Assembly: GCA_965116395.1 (NCBI GenBank)
Contig: OZ220684.1
Location: forward strand, 1,736,001 to 1,800,000
Length of the DNA stretch: 64,000 nt
DNA from: Bin5 sp965116395
Lineage (GTDB): Bacteria > Chloroflexota > Anaerolineae > Caldilineales > Caldilineaceae
Direction: 5' to 3'
Shown: positions 17,717 through 25,415 of the stretch, in pieces
Layout of the letters: every line of letters starts with the position of its first letter
Numbering within the stretch: position 1 is the first letter of the stretch
Translations under genes and position numbers: made by a program
The notes under the pieces: generated by a model
The model's database searches: none
What the model saw: the letters and a program-made list of their open reading frames with translations, nothing else
Told to the model about the DNA's origin: nothing

Positions 17717-20700
17717 GTGACACAACTCACTCTGACCGTCAATGGTACGGAGCATGCTCTCGATGTACCGCCCAGCCGCTATCTGGCGGAGGTTTTGCGC
17801 TACGATCTGGGGCTGACCGGCACTAAGATCGGCTGTGATGAGGCGGAGTGCGGCTGCTGCACCGTCATCGTTGACGGCCAGTCGGTTGATTCCTGCATCT
17901 ACCCGGCGTTCAAGGCGCAGGGCGCGCAGGTGTCGACGATCGAGGGGCTGGCCCAGACCCGGTCATGCTCCCAGAATGGCTCCAGCCATGCGCTCGAGCT
18001 GCATCCTCTGCAGTCCGCGTTCATCCGCCACGGGGCGACGCAGTGCGGTTTCTGCACGCCCGGGTTCATCATGCAGGCGACGACGCTGCTGGACGAGAAC
18101 CCGGACCCGTCGGATAAGGAGATAAAAGAGTGCTTGAAGGATACTTACTGCCGCTGCACCGGGTACACCGCGATCATCAACTCGGTGAAGGCTGCGGGCG
18201 AGTACATGCGCACCGGTACAATGCCGGAGGCGGAGCTGCCGGCGGTGATAGAGCCGCTTTCGCAGATCGGTCAACCATTGGAGCGACCGGACGCGGTCGA
18301 CAAGGTGACGGGGGCGGCTCTCTACACGGATGACTACACCTTCGACGGGATGCTGTTCGGCGCTACGCTGCGCAGCGAACACCCCCACGCCCATATTCGC
18401 GAAATCGACACCGCGGCGGCACGTGCGCTGGAGGGAGTCCACGCGGTGCTGACCCATGCCGACGTGCCGGGCGACCCGCGTCACGGGCTGGTCGAGAATG
18501 ACTGGCCGGTCTTCGCGGGGGGACGCTTTCCGGCCCGCTATGTGGGGGACGCGATTGCCTTGGCGGTGGCTGAGACGGCGGAGATGGCGCAGCAGGCGCT
18601 GGGGCTGATCCGGGTGGAGTACGAGGCGCTGCCGGCGGTCACCGATCCACGGGATGCGTTGCAGCCGGACGCGCCGCAGCTGCACCCGGACCGTCCCACC
18701 GGGAATCTGCTCAAGCATATCAAGGTACGTCAGGGCGACGTGGAACAGGGGTTTGCCGACGCCGATATCGTCGTCGAGCGCACGTACCGCACGCCGATGA
18801 CCGAGCACGCGTTCCTGGAGCCGGAATGCGCGCTGGCGGTGCCGGCGGGCTATAACGGGACCCGCCCATCCACCAGTAAGGAGCCGGGCGCGTCCGACCA
18901 CGATAGCGACAAGCTGACCGTCTATGTGGGCAGCCAGATCCCATACAGCGACAGGCGGCAGGTGGCGAAGAGCCTGGGCCTGGCCGACGAGGAAGTGCGC
19001 GTGATCGGCACACTGATGGGGGGAGGATTCGGCGGTAAGGAGGACATTGCGGGACAGATCCATGCGGCGCTGGGCGCGCAGGTGACGGGCCGCCCGGTCA
19101 AAATTCTTTACAGCCGGCAGGAGAGCCTGATTTTCCATCCCAAGCGTCACAGCACGATCATCCGCATCAAGACGGGCGCCATGCACGACGGCACGCTACT
19201 TGCGGTGGAGGCGGAACTTTACGGCGACAGCGGGGCTTATGCCAGCCTGGGCGAGAAGGTGATGACCCGCGCCACTACGCACGCCACCGGCCCGTACGTG
19301 ATGCCGCATGCCAAGATCGACTGCTATGCCATGTACACGAACAACGCGCCCAGCGGCGCTTTTCGGGGCTTTGGCGTCACGCAGTCGGCCTTTGCGGTAG
19401 AGAGCAATCTCGACATTTTGGCGGCAGAACTGGGCATGGACCCGGCAGAGTTACGGCGCAAAAACGTTATGCGCGTCGGCACGGAGACGGCCACCGGCCA
19501 GGAACTGATCGAGAGCGTGGGACTGCTCGAATGCCTTGACCTGGTGGAGGAGGAGATCAGAACGTCAGAGGACGGCGGTCCGAGTTCACTGTCTTCCGAC
19601 CCCTGGACTTCGTTTCAGATCGGCAGAAAGCGCTACGCCTGGGGCATCGCGGCCGGCTACAAGAATACCGGCCTGGGGGGCGGCGCGCCGGACAAGTCGG
19701 AGGCGGAGGTGGAGGTCTTCACCGACGGCACTGCGGCGATCCGCACGAGCAGCGCGGAGATGGGGCAGAATCTGGTCGGCGTGCTGGCGGCCTGCACCGC
19801 GCAGGAGTTGGGGCTGCCTTTCGAGAAGGTGCATGTAACGGTAATGGACACGGACCTGACGCCCGACGGCGGCCCTTCCACGGCCAGCCGCCAGACCTAT
19901 GTCAGCGGCAACGCCGCCCGCCTGGCGGCGCGAGCCATGCGCCAGCAGATGCAGACCGTTCTCGCCGAGAAATTCGACACGCACCCGGACGTCATCGCCT
20001 TCCATGAGGGGCTGGCTTATGTGGATGAGAAGCGCCTGGCGCAGATGTATGGGGCGGAGCTGCCGGTAGAAGGCGCCAACGGCACGAACGGCAGTACGGG
20101 GAAGACGCTGCCACAATCGATCCGCAGCATCTCTTTCGCCGATGCGGTCAACGCGCTGCTGGCCGAGAACCGGTTGCCGAAGATCCGCTATGAATACTGG
20201 GCGCCGCAGACGCAGCCGCTGGGGACGGGGGGCGATATGCACTTCGCCTTCTCTTACGCGGTCCACGCGGCGCTGGTGAGCGTGGATACCGACACCGGCG
20301 AGGTGGCGGTGGAGCGGGTGATCTCTGCCCACGACGTGGGCCGGGCCATCAATCCCCTGAGCCTGCTCGGTCAGATCGAAGGCGGGATCGTAATGGGCAT
20401 TGGCAACGCGCTGACTGAGAACTATATCGTCGAGAATGGCATCCCCTGGACCGAGCGCCTGGGCCAGTACAAGATGCCGGGCATCAAGATGACGCCGAAA
20501 ATGGACAGCCACATCGTCGAACATCCGACGGCAGACGGGCCGTACGGCGCCAAGGGGGTGGGCGAGATCAGCTCGATCCCGATCAGCCCGGCGATTACCA
20601 ATGCCATCTGCAACGCGGTCGGCGTTCGCTGCCTGGCCCTGCCGGTCGATCAGGACGCGTTGCTGCTGGCGATGCGCGACAAGGAAAGAGAGATCGACGG

Positions 20701-20731
20701 TCATTGGGGGCAGACGGCAGGCAGTTCTTAG
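17717..20731 (+). CDS. Molybdenum hydroxylase, fused [2Fe-2S] and molybdopterin subunits (XdhD/YgfN-like)
   Basis: 1004 residues. Catalytic polypeptide that hydroxylates a heterocycle or aldehyde. Residues 1-165 form the small Fe-S subunit: ferredoxin-type GCDEAECGCC and helical-domain cysteines in CGFCTPGFIM and CRCTGY. Residues about 180-1000 form the molybdopterin subunit, with the GGGFGGKED loop, GAFRGFGVTQSAFAVE, and the catalytic Glu region GAKGVGEISSIP near the C-terminus. This fused arrangement, with a separate FAD subunit and YqeC/YgfJ accessories, matches the E. coli XdhD and selenium-dependent hydroxylase class rather than plain XdhABC. GTG 17717 is supported by ACAGGAG nine nt upstream. 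Three consecutive heptad-repeat units overlap its stop codon. The substrate is unknown; purines are one possibility. Confidence 0.94.
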   Translation: MTQLTLTVNGTEHALDVPPSRYLAEVLRYDLGLTGTKIGCDEAECGCCTVIVDGQSVDSCIYPAFKAQGAQVSTIEGLAQTRSCSQNGSSHALELHPLQSAFIRHGATQCGFCTPGFIMQATTLLDENPDPSDKEIKECLKDTYCRCTGYTAIINSVKAAGEYMRTGTMPEAELPAVIEPLSQIGQPLERPDAVDKVTGAALYTDDYTFDGMLFGATLRSEHPHAHIREIDTAAARALEGVHAVLTHADVPGDPRHGLVENDWPVFAGGRFPARYVGDAIALAVAETAEMAQQALGLIRVEYEALPAVTDPRDALQPDAPQLHPDRPTGNLLKHIKVRQGDVEQGFADADIVVERTYRTPMTEHAFLEPECALAVPAGYNGTRPSTSKEPGASDHDSDKLTVYVGSQIPYSDRRQVAKSLGLADEEVRVIGTLMGGGFGGKEDIAGQIHAALGAQVTGRPVKILYSRQESLIFHPKRHSTIIRIKTGAMHDGTLLAVEAELYGDSGAYASLGEKVMTRATTHATGPYVMPHAKIDCYAMYTNNAPSGAFRGFGVTQSAFAVESNLDILAAELGMDPAELRRKNVMRVGTETATGQELIESVGLLECLDLVEEEIRTSEDGGPSSLSSDPWTSFQIGRKRYAWGIAAGYKNTGLGGGAPDKSEAEVEVFTDGTAAIRTSSAEMGQNLVGVLAACTAQELGLPFEKVHVTVMDTDLTPDGGPSTASRQTYVSGNAARLAARAMRQQMQTVLAEKFDTHPDVIAFHEGLAYVDEKRLAQMYGAELPVEGANGTNGSTGKTLPQSIRSISFADAVNALLAENRLPKIRYEYWAPQTQPLGTGGDMHFAFSYAVHAALVSVDTDTGEVAVERVISAHDVGRAINPLSLLGQIEGGIVMGIGNALTENYIVENGIPWTERLGQYKMPGIKMTPKMDSHIVEHPTADGPYGAKGVGEISSIPISPAITNAICNAVGVRCLALPVDQDALLLAMRDKEREIDGHWGQTAGSS

Positions 20732-20750
20732 TTTTCAGTTATTAGTTTTC
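20723..20750 (+). repeat. YAGT heptad array (4 units) overlapping a stop codon
   Basis: AGT trinucleotides occur exactly every 7 nt at 20723, 20730, 20737 and 20744 (CAGTTCT, TAGTTTT, CAGTTAT, TAGTTTT). The second unit supplies the TAG stop of the molybdenum hydroxylase gene, so the array overlaps coding sequence. Confidence 0.7.
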
Positions 20751-20798
20751 GGTAACGGCGGCGGCTGCGACTTGCGACTGAGAACTTAGGTGCTTCCC

Positions 20799-22256
20799 AT
20801 GCAACTCCATCATGCTCTGCGGCTGCCGTCGGATGAACTTTCGGTTGTCACGCTGGTCGGCGCCGGGGGCAAGACGAGCGCGCTCTTCCGGCTGGCGGAT
20901 GAGGCCGTTGCCGGCGGTCGCCGCGTCGTCACCACCACGACCACCCATATATTCGCCTCCCAGGCGGAGCAGGCGCAGGCCCGTCTTGAAGTAAGGCCGG
21001 ACAGGTCTGACGCAGTTGACTGGGCTGCGCTGGAGGCACAGTTGGCGCGGCACGGGCACTGCCTGATCTGGTCGCCGTCCAATGGCCGGACCGCTGAAGC
21101 CGGCGGCAAAGCAACAACCGCCTCTCCGACAAGATCCAAACGTCAGGGACTTCCTCCGCGAGTTGTGGATGCGTTGGCGGCGCGGGCCGGAGATCTGGGC
21201 ATCAGCCTGATCGCGATTGAAGGCGATGGCAGCCGCCGCCGCCCGGTGAAGGCGCCCGCCTCGCACGAGCCGGTGATTCCCGATTGCACAACCCACCTGG
21301 TTCCGATCGCAGGCCTCGATGGTCTGGGGCTTCCTCTGGACGCACCTTACGTACACCGGCCCGAACAGGTGCGCGCGCTTCTGCAAGAAGAGGACGCGTC
21401 GACGCGGCTGACTGCGGGCATGCTCGGCCGCCTACTGGTCGAACCCTATGCGAGGGAAGAACAGGACGCCTCCTATGTATCGCAGAGGCCGCCTGCGGGC
21501 GCGAGGCTGATACCGCTTCTGAACAAGGCGGACAGCGCGCCCAGGTTGGCGGCTGCCCGGCTGATCGCGCAGCGGTTGTCACAGCAGAATCAGCCGGCGC
21601 TCATCGGTGCGGTGGGGACGGAGAGCCGGACGGCTGTCCGCGAGCGCTGGGGCGCGACGACAGCTATCGTGCTGGCCGGCGGGGAAAGCCGCAGGATGGG
21701 GCAGCCGAAACAGCTGCTGCGCTGGCAGGGTGAGCCGATGGTGACGCGCGCGGCGCGCATTGCACTCGAGAGCGGCGCGTCGGAAACGGTTGTGGTTACC
21801 GGCGCGGTGGCTGAGCAGGTGGAGGCCGCGCTGGCCCCGTTGCGCGAGGCGGGGCGCGGACGTTTGCGTGTCGTTTTCAACCCGAATTGGCAGGATGGGC
21901 AGGCGGGTTCGGTGCGCGTCGCGGTGGAGGCGCTGCCGGCCGCGTGTGAGGCGGCCCTGTTTCTACCGGTGGACCAGCCCCGTCTGCCGGCGGCGCTGCT
22001 GCGGCGGCTGTGGCAGGCATGGCGGGGCGGCAGCGATCTGGCGGCTGTGGCCGTGGCCGGGGCGGTACGCGGCGCGCCGGCGGTCTTTGACCGGCGTTAC
22101 TTTGGCCAGTTGAGGCAGGTTCAGGGTGATCGGGGCGGGGGGATGTTGCTGCGGCGGCACGCGGAGGAGGTCAGCGCTATCGAGACGCCGGGCGAGTGGC
22201 TGGCCGATGTGGACACGCCGGAGGACTGGCGGACGGCGGTGGATGGAGGTTGGTGA
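20799..22256 (+). CDS. Fused YqeC and YgfJ/MocA molybdenum hydroxylase accessory protein
   Basis: 485 residues. Residues about 1-240 match YqeC, the selenium-dependent hydroxylase accessory protein: LVGAGGKTSALFRLADEA is the P-loop, followed by TTTTHIF and IAIEGDGSRRRPVKAP. Residues about 285-480 are a YgfJ/MocA-type nucleotidyltransferase: IVLAGGESRRMGQPKQLLRW (nucleotide binding) and FLPVDQPRLP (metal-binding Asp). MocA-type enzymes convert molybdopterin cofactor to its dinucleotide form. The fusion suggests both steps act on one hydroxylase, the XdhD-like enzyme upstream. ATG 20799 is preferred over GTG 20790. Separate genes are the usual arrangement. Confidence 0.9.
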   Translation: MQLHHALRLPSDELSVVTLVGAGGKTSALFRLADEAVAGGRRVVTTTTTHIFASQAEQAQARLEVRPDRSDAVDWAALEAQLARHGHCLIWSPSNGRTAEAGGKATTASPTRSKRQGLPPRVVDALAARAGDLGISLIAIEGDGSRRRPVKAPASHEPVIPDCTTHLVPIAGLDGLGLPLDAPYVHRPEQVRALLQEEDASTRLTAGMLGRLLVEPYAREEQDASYVSQRPPAGARLIPLLNKADSAPRLAAARLIAQRLSQQNQPALIGAVGTESRTAVRERWGATTAIVLAGGESRRMGQPKQLLRWQGEPMVTRAARIALESGASETVVVTGAVAEQVEAALAPLREAGRGRLRVVFNPNWQDGQAGSVRVAVEALPAACEAALFLPVDQPRLPAALLRRLWQAWRGGSDLAAVAVAGAVRGAPAVFDRRYFGQLRQVQGDRGGGMLLRRHAEEVSAIETPGEWLADVDTPEDWRTAVDGGW

Positions 22257-22359
22257 ACGGGACCATTGTAGATGGGAATTGTATGTTTTGTGATCCTTCC
22301 TGTGCAGGGCCAGAGGAAAAGTGTCGACGTTTCATCAGCGGAGTGAAGCCTATAAGAGA

Positions 22360-22387
22360 GGGCACCCACAAGGGGTGCCCCTACGGG
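22360..22387 (+). repeat. Small covarying hairpin repeat (GGGCACC type)
   Basis: GGGCACC-CACAAG-GGGTGCCC followed by CTACGGG. It matches the 37.3-37.5 kb copies (GGGCAGG-CACAAG-GCCTGCCC-CTAC) except that both stem arms are changed in a compensating way. Confidence 0.6.
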
Positions 22388-22447
22388 CACGATATTGGTT
22401 GGCCTGCGCCACCCTGGACGGGACGCACAGCTGGAATCACGGCGTAC

Positions 22448-22500
22448 GGTGGATGAGGCATGTTTTTGGAGGGGGGCGTTGCGGGGGCGCGGAACTGCAG
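22448..22500 (+). repeat. 82-nt structured intergenic repeat, copy 2 (truncated)
   Basis: Begins like the other copies (GGATGAGGCATG, T-run, GGGGGGCGTTGCGGGGGCGC). It then lacks both hairpin second arms and jumps to GGAACTGCAG, the sequence that follows complete copies. The deletion therefore spans from the centre of the first hairpin to the exact 3' end of the core. Confidence 0.75.
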
Positions 22501-22533
22501 TTCTTAGTTTTCAGTTTTTTGTTTTCAGTGGAA
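22499..22533 (+). repeat. YAGT heptad array
   Basis: AGT at 22499, 22506, 22513 and 22527, with the intermediate unit mutated to TTTGTTT at 22520. The array directly follows truncated repeat copy 2. Confidence 0.65.
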
Positions 22534-22646
22534 CATCAGTCGTCAGGGGAACAGCGGAGATTAGCGGTCGATGGTCGGTGGGTTGAGGCGGCAAGTGGGG
22601 GAGTAGACTCCGTTCGCCAGACACGATGCTGGGGAAGAGTAAACAC

Positions 22647-22728
22647 GGTCGGTGAGGCATGTTTTTGGAGGGGGGCGTTGCGGGGGCGCAGCCCCTGCAC
22701 AAGGGAGGCCGCTTGCGGCCGACCGCCC
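22647..22728 (+). repeat. 82-nt structured intergenic repeat, copy 3
   Basis: Complete copy with GCGGGGGCGCAGCCCCTGC and GGCCGC-TT-GCGGCC hairpins, followed directly by GGAACTGCAG and a heptad array. It lies 199 nt after copy 2 and the two form a tandem pair that fills most of the 22257-22842 gap. The 50 nt upstream (GTAGACTCCGTTCGCC onward) match the upstream flank of copies 4 and 6. Confidence 0.85.
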
Positions 22729-22736
22729 GGAACTGC

Positions 22737-22771
22737 AGTTTTTAGTAGTCAGTTCTTAGTTTTCAGTGGAA
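22737..22771 (+). repeat. YAGT heptad array (5 units)
   Basis: AGT at 22737, 22744, 22751, 22758 and 22765, a strict 7-nt period, directly after repeat copy 3. The units vary in the last three bases (TTT, AGT, TCT, TTT). Confidence 0.7.
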
Positions 22772-22842
22772 CACCAGTCGCCAGGGGAACAGCCAGATTT
22801 CCCTCCGCAAGCGCCCGACCACGCGCCTGGCGGGCTGGGACC

Positions 22843-23895
22843 TCACCCTGAAAATGCCGGCAGCACTTCCTGCACCAACAGTTCCGCGCACTGCTTATCC
22901 TCATCCTCGGTTGCATCCACGGTCGGGCCCAGCAACACTATCCTGTCTATCCCCAGGTCGATGACCTCCTGGATCCGTGTGATGCACGTTTCCGGTGGAC
23001 CGACAATCGCAAATTGGTCGACGAACTCCGCGGGTGGAACAACCGATACGGTGCGGTCCCGCATGTTGTACTCCTTGTGCAGACTCGTCAGAACTTCCTT
23101 CTGCTCCTGCGTTACCGGTCCGTGCGTCTTCCCGTGCATCACCGAAAACCGCACGAATGTGTCCAGGAATTGGACCATCTCGCGGGCCGCCTCCACCTGC
23201 CGATGGCACACGATGTTCAGGTAGGCGCCGAACCGGATTCCGTCCGGCTCAAGCCCTGCCTCACGACGCGCGGTTCGGGCCTGCTCCAATCCCCACCGCA
23301 GCCGCCTGAGGTCTGCCCCCAACGCGAGCATGACAATGTCGGCGTGTCTCGCCGCGGTTCCGATTACTTTCGGCCCGCTCGCTGCAACGGCCACGGGCAC
23401 CTTCTTGTCGCGGGGGTCGAGCCATCTGAGCCTGCTGTCTGCGGGGGCGTCCGCCAGCTTCAACGTATCAGCGCGAGGGGCCATGTCGCGCCAGTATGGC
23501 AGGTCATCGAAGGCCACGCTACTTCCCTTCAGGTAGGCCTGCAGGGCTTTCAGGTAGCTGTCCAGTACGCTCACGTAGGCGGGAGCGTGTCCGACGAACG
23601 CCAGCGCCGAGTCCCCCCGCCCGATTCCCAGCACCGCTCGCCCCTCCGACGCCTCCTGAATGCTCGCAATCGCCCCCGCAGTCACCGCCGGGTGGCGGGT
23701 CACTGGGTTCGTCACATCCGTGCTCAGCTGGATCCGCTCGGTAGCACAAGCAGCCAACGCCAAAGCAACGTAAATGTCCCCGCACAGGTTCTGATTATCA
23801 AGAATCCCGATGCCATGCCAGCCCGCTTCCTCTGCCCTCTTGGCGTATTCTGTAATTTTCCGCGTACGGGGACGGATGGCCGTTATAATCTCCAC
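22843..23895 (-). CDS. LLM-class flavin-dependent oxidoreductase (luciferase-like, F420-type)
   Basis: About 350 residues from GTG 23895. TIM-barrel monooxygenase/dehydrogenase family using FMN or F420. Visible features are the first strand and helix VEIITAIRPRTRKITEYAKRAEEAGWHGIGILD, the LGIGRGDSALAFVG motif after the fourth strand, and VPVAVAASGPKVIGTAARHADIVML, typical of the F420-dependent methylene-H4MPT reductase-like group. The reading frame is open back to 23997, but the extra residues are basic and Ser-rich and lie against the tRNA gene, so a start at or near 23895 is preferred. No ribosome-binding site is obvious. It is a single gene with no operon partner; the substrate is unknown. 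Confidence 0.87.
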   Translation of the reverse strand: MEIITAIRPRTRKITEYAKRAEEAGWHGIGILDNQNLCGDIYVALALAACATERIQLSTDVTNPVTRHPAVTAGAIASIQEASEGRAVLGIGRGDSALAFVGHAPAYVSVLDSYLKALQAYLKGSSVAFDDLPYWRDMAPRADTLKLADAPADSRLRWLDPRDKKVPVAVAASGPKVIGTAARHADIVMLALGADLRRLRWGLEQARTARREAGLEPDGIRFGAYLNIVCHRQVEAAREMVQFLDTFVRFSVMHGKTHGPVTQEQKEVLTSLHKEYNMRDRTVSVVPPAEFVDQFAIVGPPETCITRIQEVIDLGIDRIVLLGPTVDATEDEDKQCAELLVQEVLPAFSG

Positions 23896-23999
23896 TCGGT
23901 TATTTGTGACACTTGACAATGCTAGACTCCTTTGTCTACTCAATCTTCCGATTGACGAGGTTGACCTGAAGAGCGGAGTTTTTGGTACGGGGGACACTT

Positions 24000-24076
24000 T
24001 GGTGGGCCTGCGGGGACTCGAACCACGGCCCCCTGCGTTATCAGCGCAGTGCTCTAACCGTCTGCGCTACAGGCCC
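24000..24076 (-). tRNA. tRNA-Ile (anticodon GAU)
   Basis: 77 nt including an encoded CCA tail. Acceptor arms GGGCCTG and CAGGCCC pair fully. The anticodon stem CTGCG/CGCAG encloses CTGATAA, giving anticodon GAT. The T-arm contains TTCGAGT. One mismatch (T opposite C) occurs in the middle of the T-stem CGTGG/CCCCG. It stands alone rather than inside an rRNA operon in this window. Confidence 0.93.
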
Positions 24077-24446
24077 TTCCGTCACCTTGCAAGCCATCCT
24101 CTGAATTAATTTTCTTGCTTTCAACTAATCCAATTGGAAAACTAATTCAATAAGTGAAACATTTATATTTATCCCACTATATCCGTCACCATTGAATCGT
24201 GCAAATATCCATAACACTTCACTATAGTAATGCTTTATGGTTAGTGGTCGGTAACTGCAGTGGATAGTGGATAGTGGTGAGAGGGCTTTTTTGCCCAGAG
24301 GGATTGAGGGCTGTAGCTTGGTTGTTGGTTGTTGCCTGCTTTTTTTGAACCGCGAAGGGGCGCGCAGAATCACGTTGACACCTTGAATGCTTTGTTCCAC
24401 GGAGGGGCGTGGAGAACGGCTTATTTGAGGGGGTAGAGGCAGGGCT
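24077..24446. other. Intergenic stretch with heptad array, no gene seen
   Basis: 370 nt, AT-richer than its surroundings. It holds a YAGT heptad array (AGT at 24259, 24266, 24273) and two related short motifs, ACCGCGAAGGGGCGCGCAGAA near 24350 (written here in two parts: ACCGCGAAGGGG and CGCGCAGAA) and CCACGGAGGGGCGTGGAGAAC near 24395 (CCACGGAGGGG and CGTGGAGAAC). The second recurs near 34700. No convincing coding frame. Confidence 0.5.
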
Positions 24447-24914
24447 TTACGAATCGCTGGCGTTCGACGTTTTGTCGGCGCGCCAGGCTTCGCTGATCAG
24501 GCGAAAGATATCGGTCTCGGTAACGATGCCGATGGGCAGGAGCCTCGCGCCGTTGGGGCTCTCCGCTTGAACCACGGGGACGCCGCCGATCTTGGTCTCC
24601 ATCAACTTCTCCACCAACTGGCCGATTGATGCTTCCGGCCCGACGGCAATTACGTCGGAGGTCATCACATCCCGCACCGTCAGCCACACTTCGTCTAGGC
24701 CCGGATCGTAGCGGCTGGCTACGCTTTCGGCGGTTTCCGCCTCCAGAACGTCGGCGTCTGTCACGATCCCGCACATGTAGCCGTCGGGGTCGATGACAAT
24801 GACGCGGCGCACATTGTTTTCCTCCATCAACTCGGCGGCATCAACAGCCAGCGCGTCCGGATCAGTCGTGATTACCGGTGCGCTCATGATTTCTCTTACC
24901 AATCTGAGGTGCAT
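24447..24914 (-). CDS. CBS-domain pair protein
   Basis: 155 residues made of two CBS motifs, the adenosyl-nucleotide sensing module. The first (VREIMSAPVITTDPDALAVDAAELMEENNVRRV) starts near residue 5 and the second (VRDVMTSDVIAVGPEASIGQLVEKLMETKIGGVPVV) near residue 75. ATG 24914 is chosen because GGAG lies 6 nt upstream. No effector domain is attached. It is the last of three minus-strand genes with a second CBS protein and TsaE, 75 nt after its CBS neighbour. What it regulates is unknown. Confidence 0.92.
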   Translation of the reverse strand: MHLRLVREIMSAPVITTDPDALAVDAAELMEENNVRRVIVIDPDGYMCGIVTDADVLEAETAESVASRYDPGLDEVWLTVRDVMTSDVIAVGPEASIGQLVEKLMETKIGGVPVVQAESPNGARLLPIGIVTETDIFRLISEAWRADKTSNASDS

Positions 24915-24989
24915 TGATGACTCCATGATACGGTGACCAGTCGCCCGCCCCAAGGTGAGGGCAGAATCGGCCACGAGACAGAGGCCAAT

Positions 24990-25415
24990 CTAGGAAGAGT
25001 GCTCGACGGCATAGCGCAAAACGTCGGTCGTGGTGAAGATGCCGACGACTTTACGTTCTACAATCACGGGCAGCCCGCCGATTCTGTTGTCCAGCATCAG
25101 ACGGCAGGCGACATGAATCGAACTGTCGGGCGCAACCGTAACCGGGTCGGTGGTCATGGCGTCGCTGACAGGCAGCTTCGCCCAAAAATAGTTGATCTCG
25201 AACAGGCTCAGCGTGGTTACGCTGGACGGGGCGGCCTGGCGCAGATCACCAAAGCTGACGATGCCGATCAGGTGGCCGCTTTCATCCAGGACCGGCAGAC
25301 GGCGGCAGCGATACTCTGCCATGAGGTCGCGGGCATCGGCCAGGGAATCCTCTATCTGACAGGTATACGGATTCGGCGTCATCCAGTGCTTTACCTGATT
25401 GCTATCGGACGCCAT
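24990..25415 (-). CDS. CBS-domain pair protein
   Basis: 141 residues, two CBS motifs: VKHWMTPNPYTCQIEDSLADARDLMAEYRCRRLPV, and VSDAMTTDPVTVAPDSSIHVACRLMLDNRIGGLPV after a linker LFEINYFWAKLP. Like its downstream neighbour it is a stand-alone CBS pair. The two differ in the spacer between motifs, so they are not a recent duplication. The start overlaps the 3' end of the TsaE gene by 14 nt in a different frame, indicating translational coupling. Confidence 0.92.
   Translation of the reverse strand: MASDSNQVKHWMTPNPYTCQIEDSLADARDLMAEYRCRRLPVLDESGHLIGIVSFGDLRQAAPSSVTTLSLFEINYFWAKLPVSDAMTTDPVTVAPDSSIHVACRLMLDNRIGGLPVIVERKVVGIFTTTDVLRYAVEHSS

Noticed and set aside
17963..19186. Minus-strand open frame of ~407 codons
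   Set aside because: Lies antisense within the molybdenum hydroxylase gene; long only because GC-rich third positions suppress stops.
19586..20704. Minus-strand open frame of ~372 codons
   Set aside because: Antisense to the conserved C-terminal half of the molybdenum hydroxylase; sequence is His/Arg-rich without motifs.
22511..22702. Short conserved peptide frames (MCRGCAPATPP type) recurring in several gaps
   Set aside because: They are translations of the 82-nt structured repeat; the conservation is explained by the nucleic-acid element and its hairpins.
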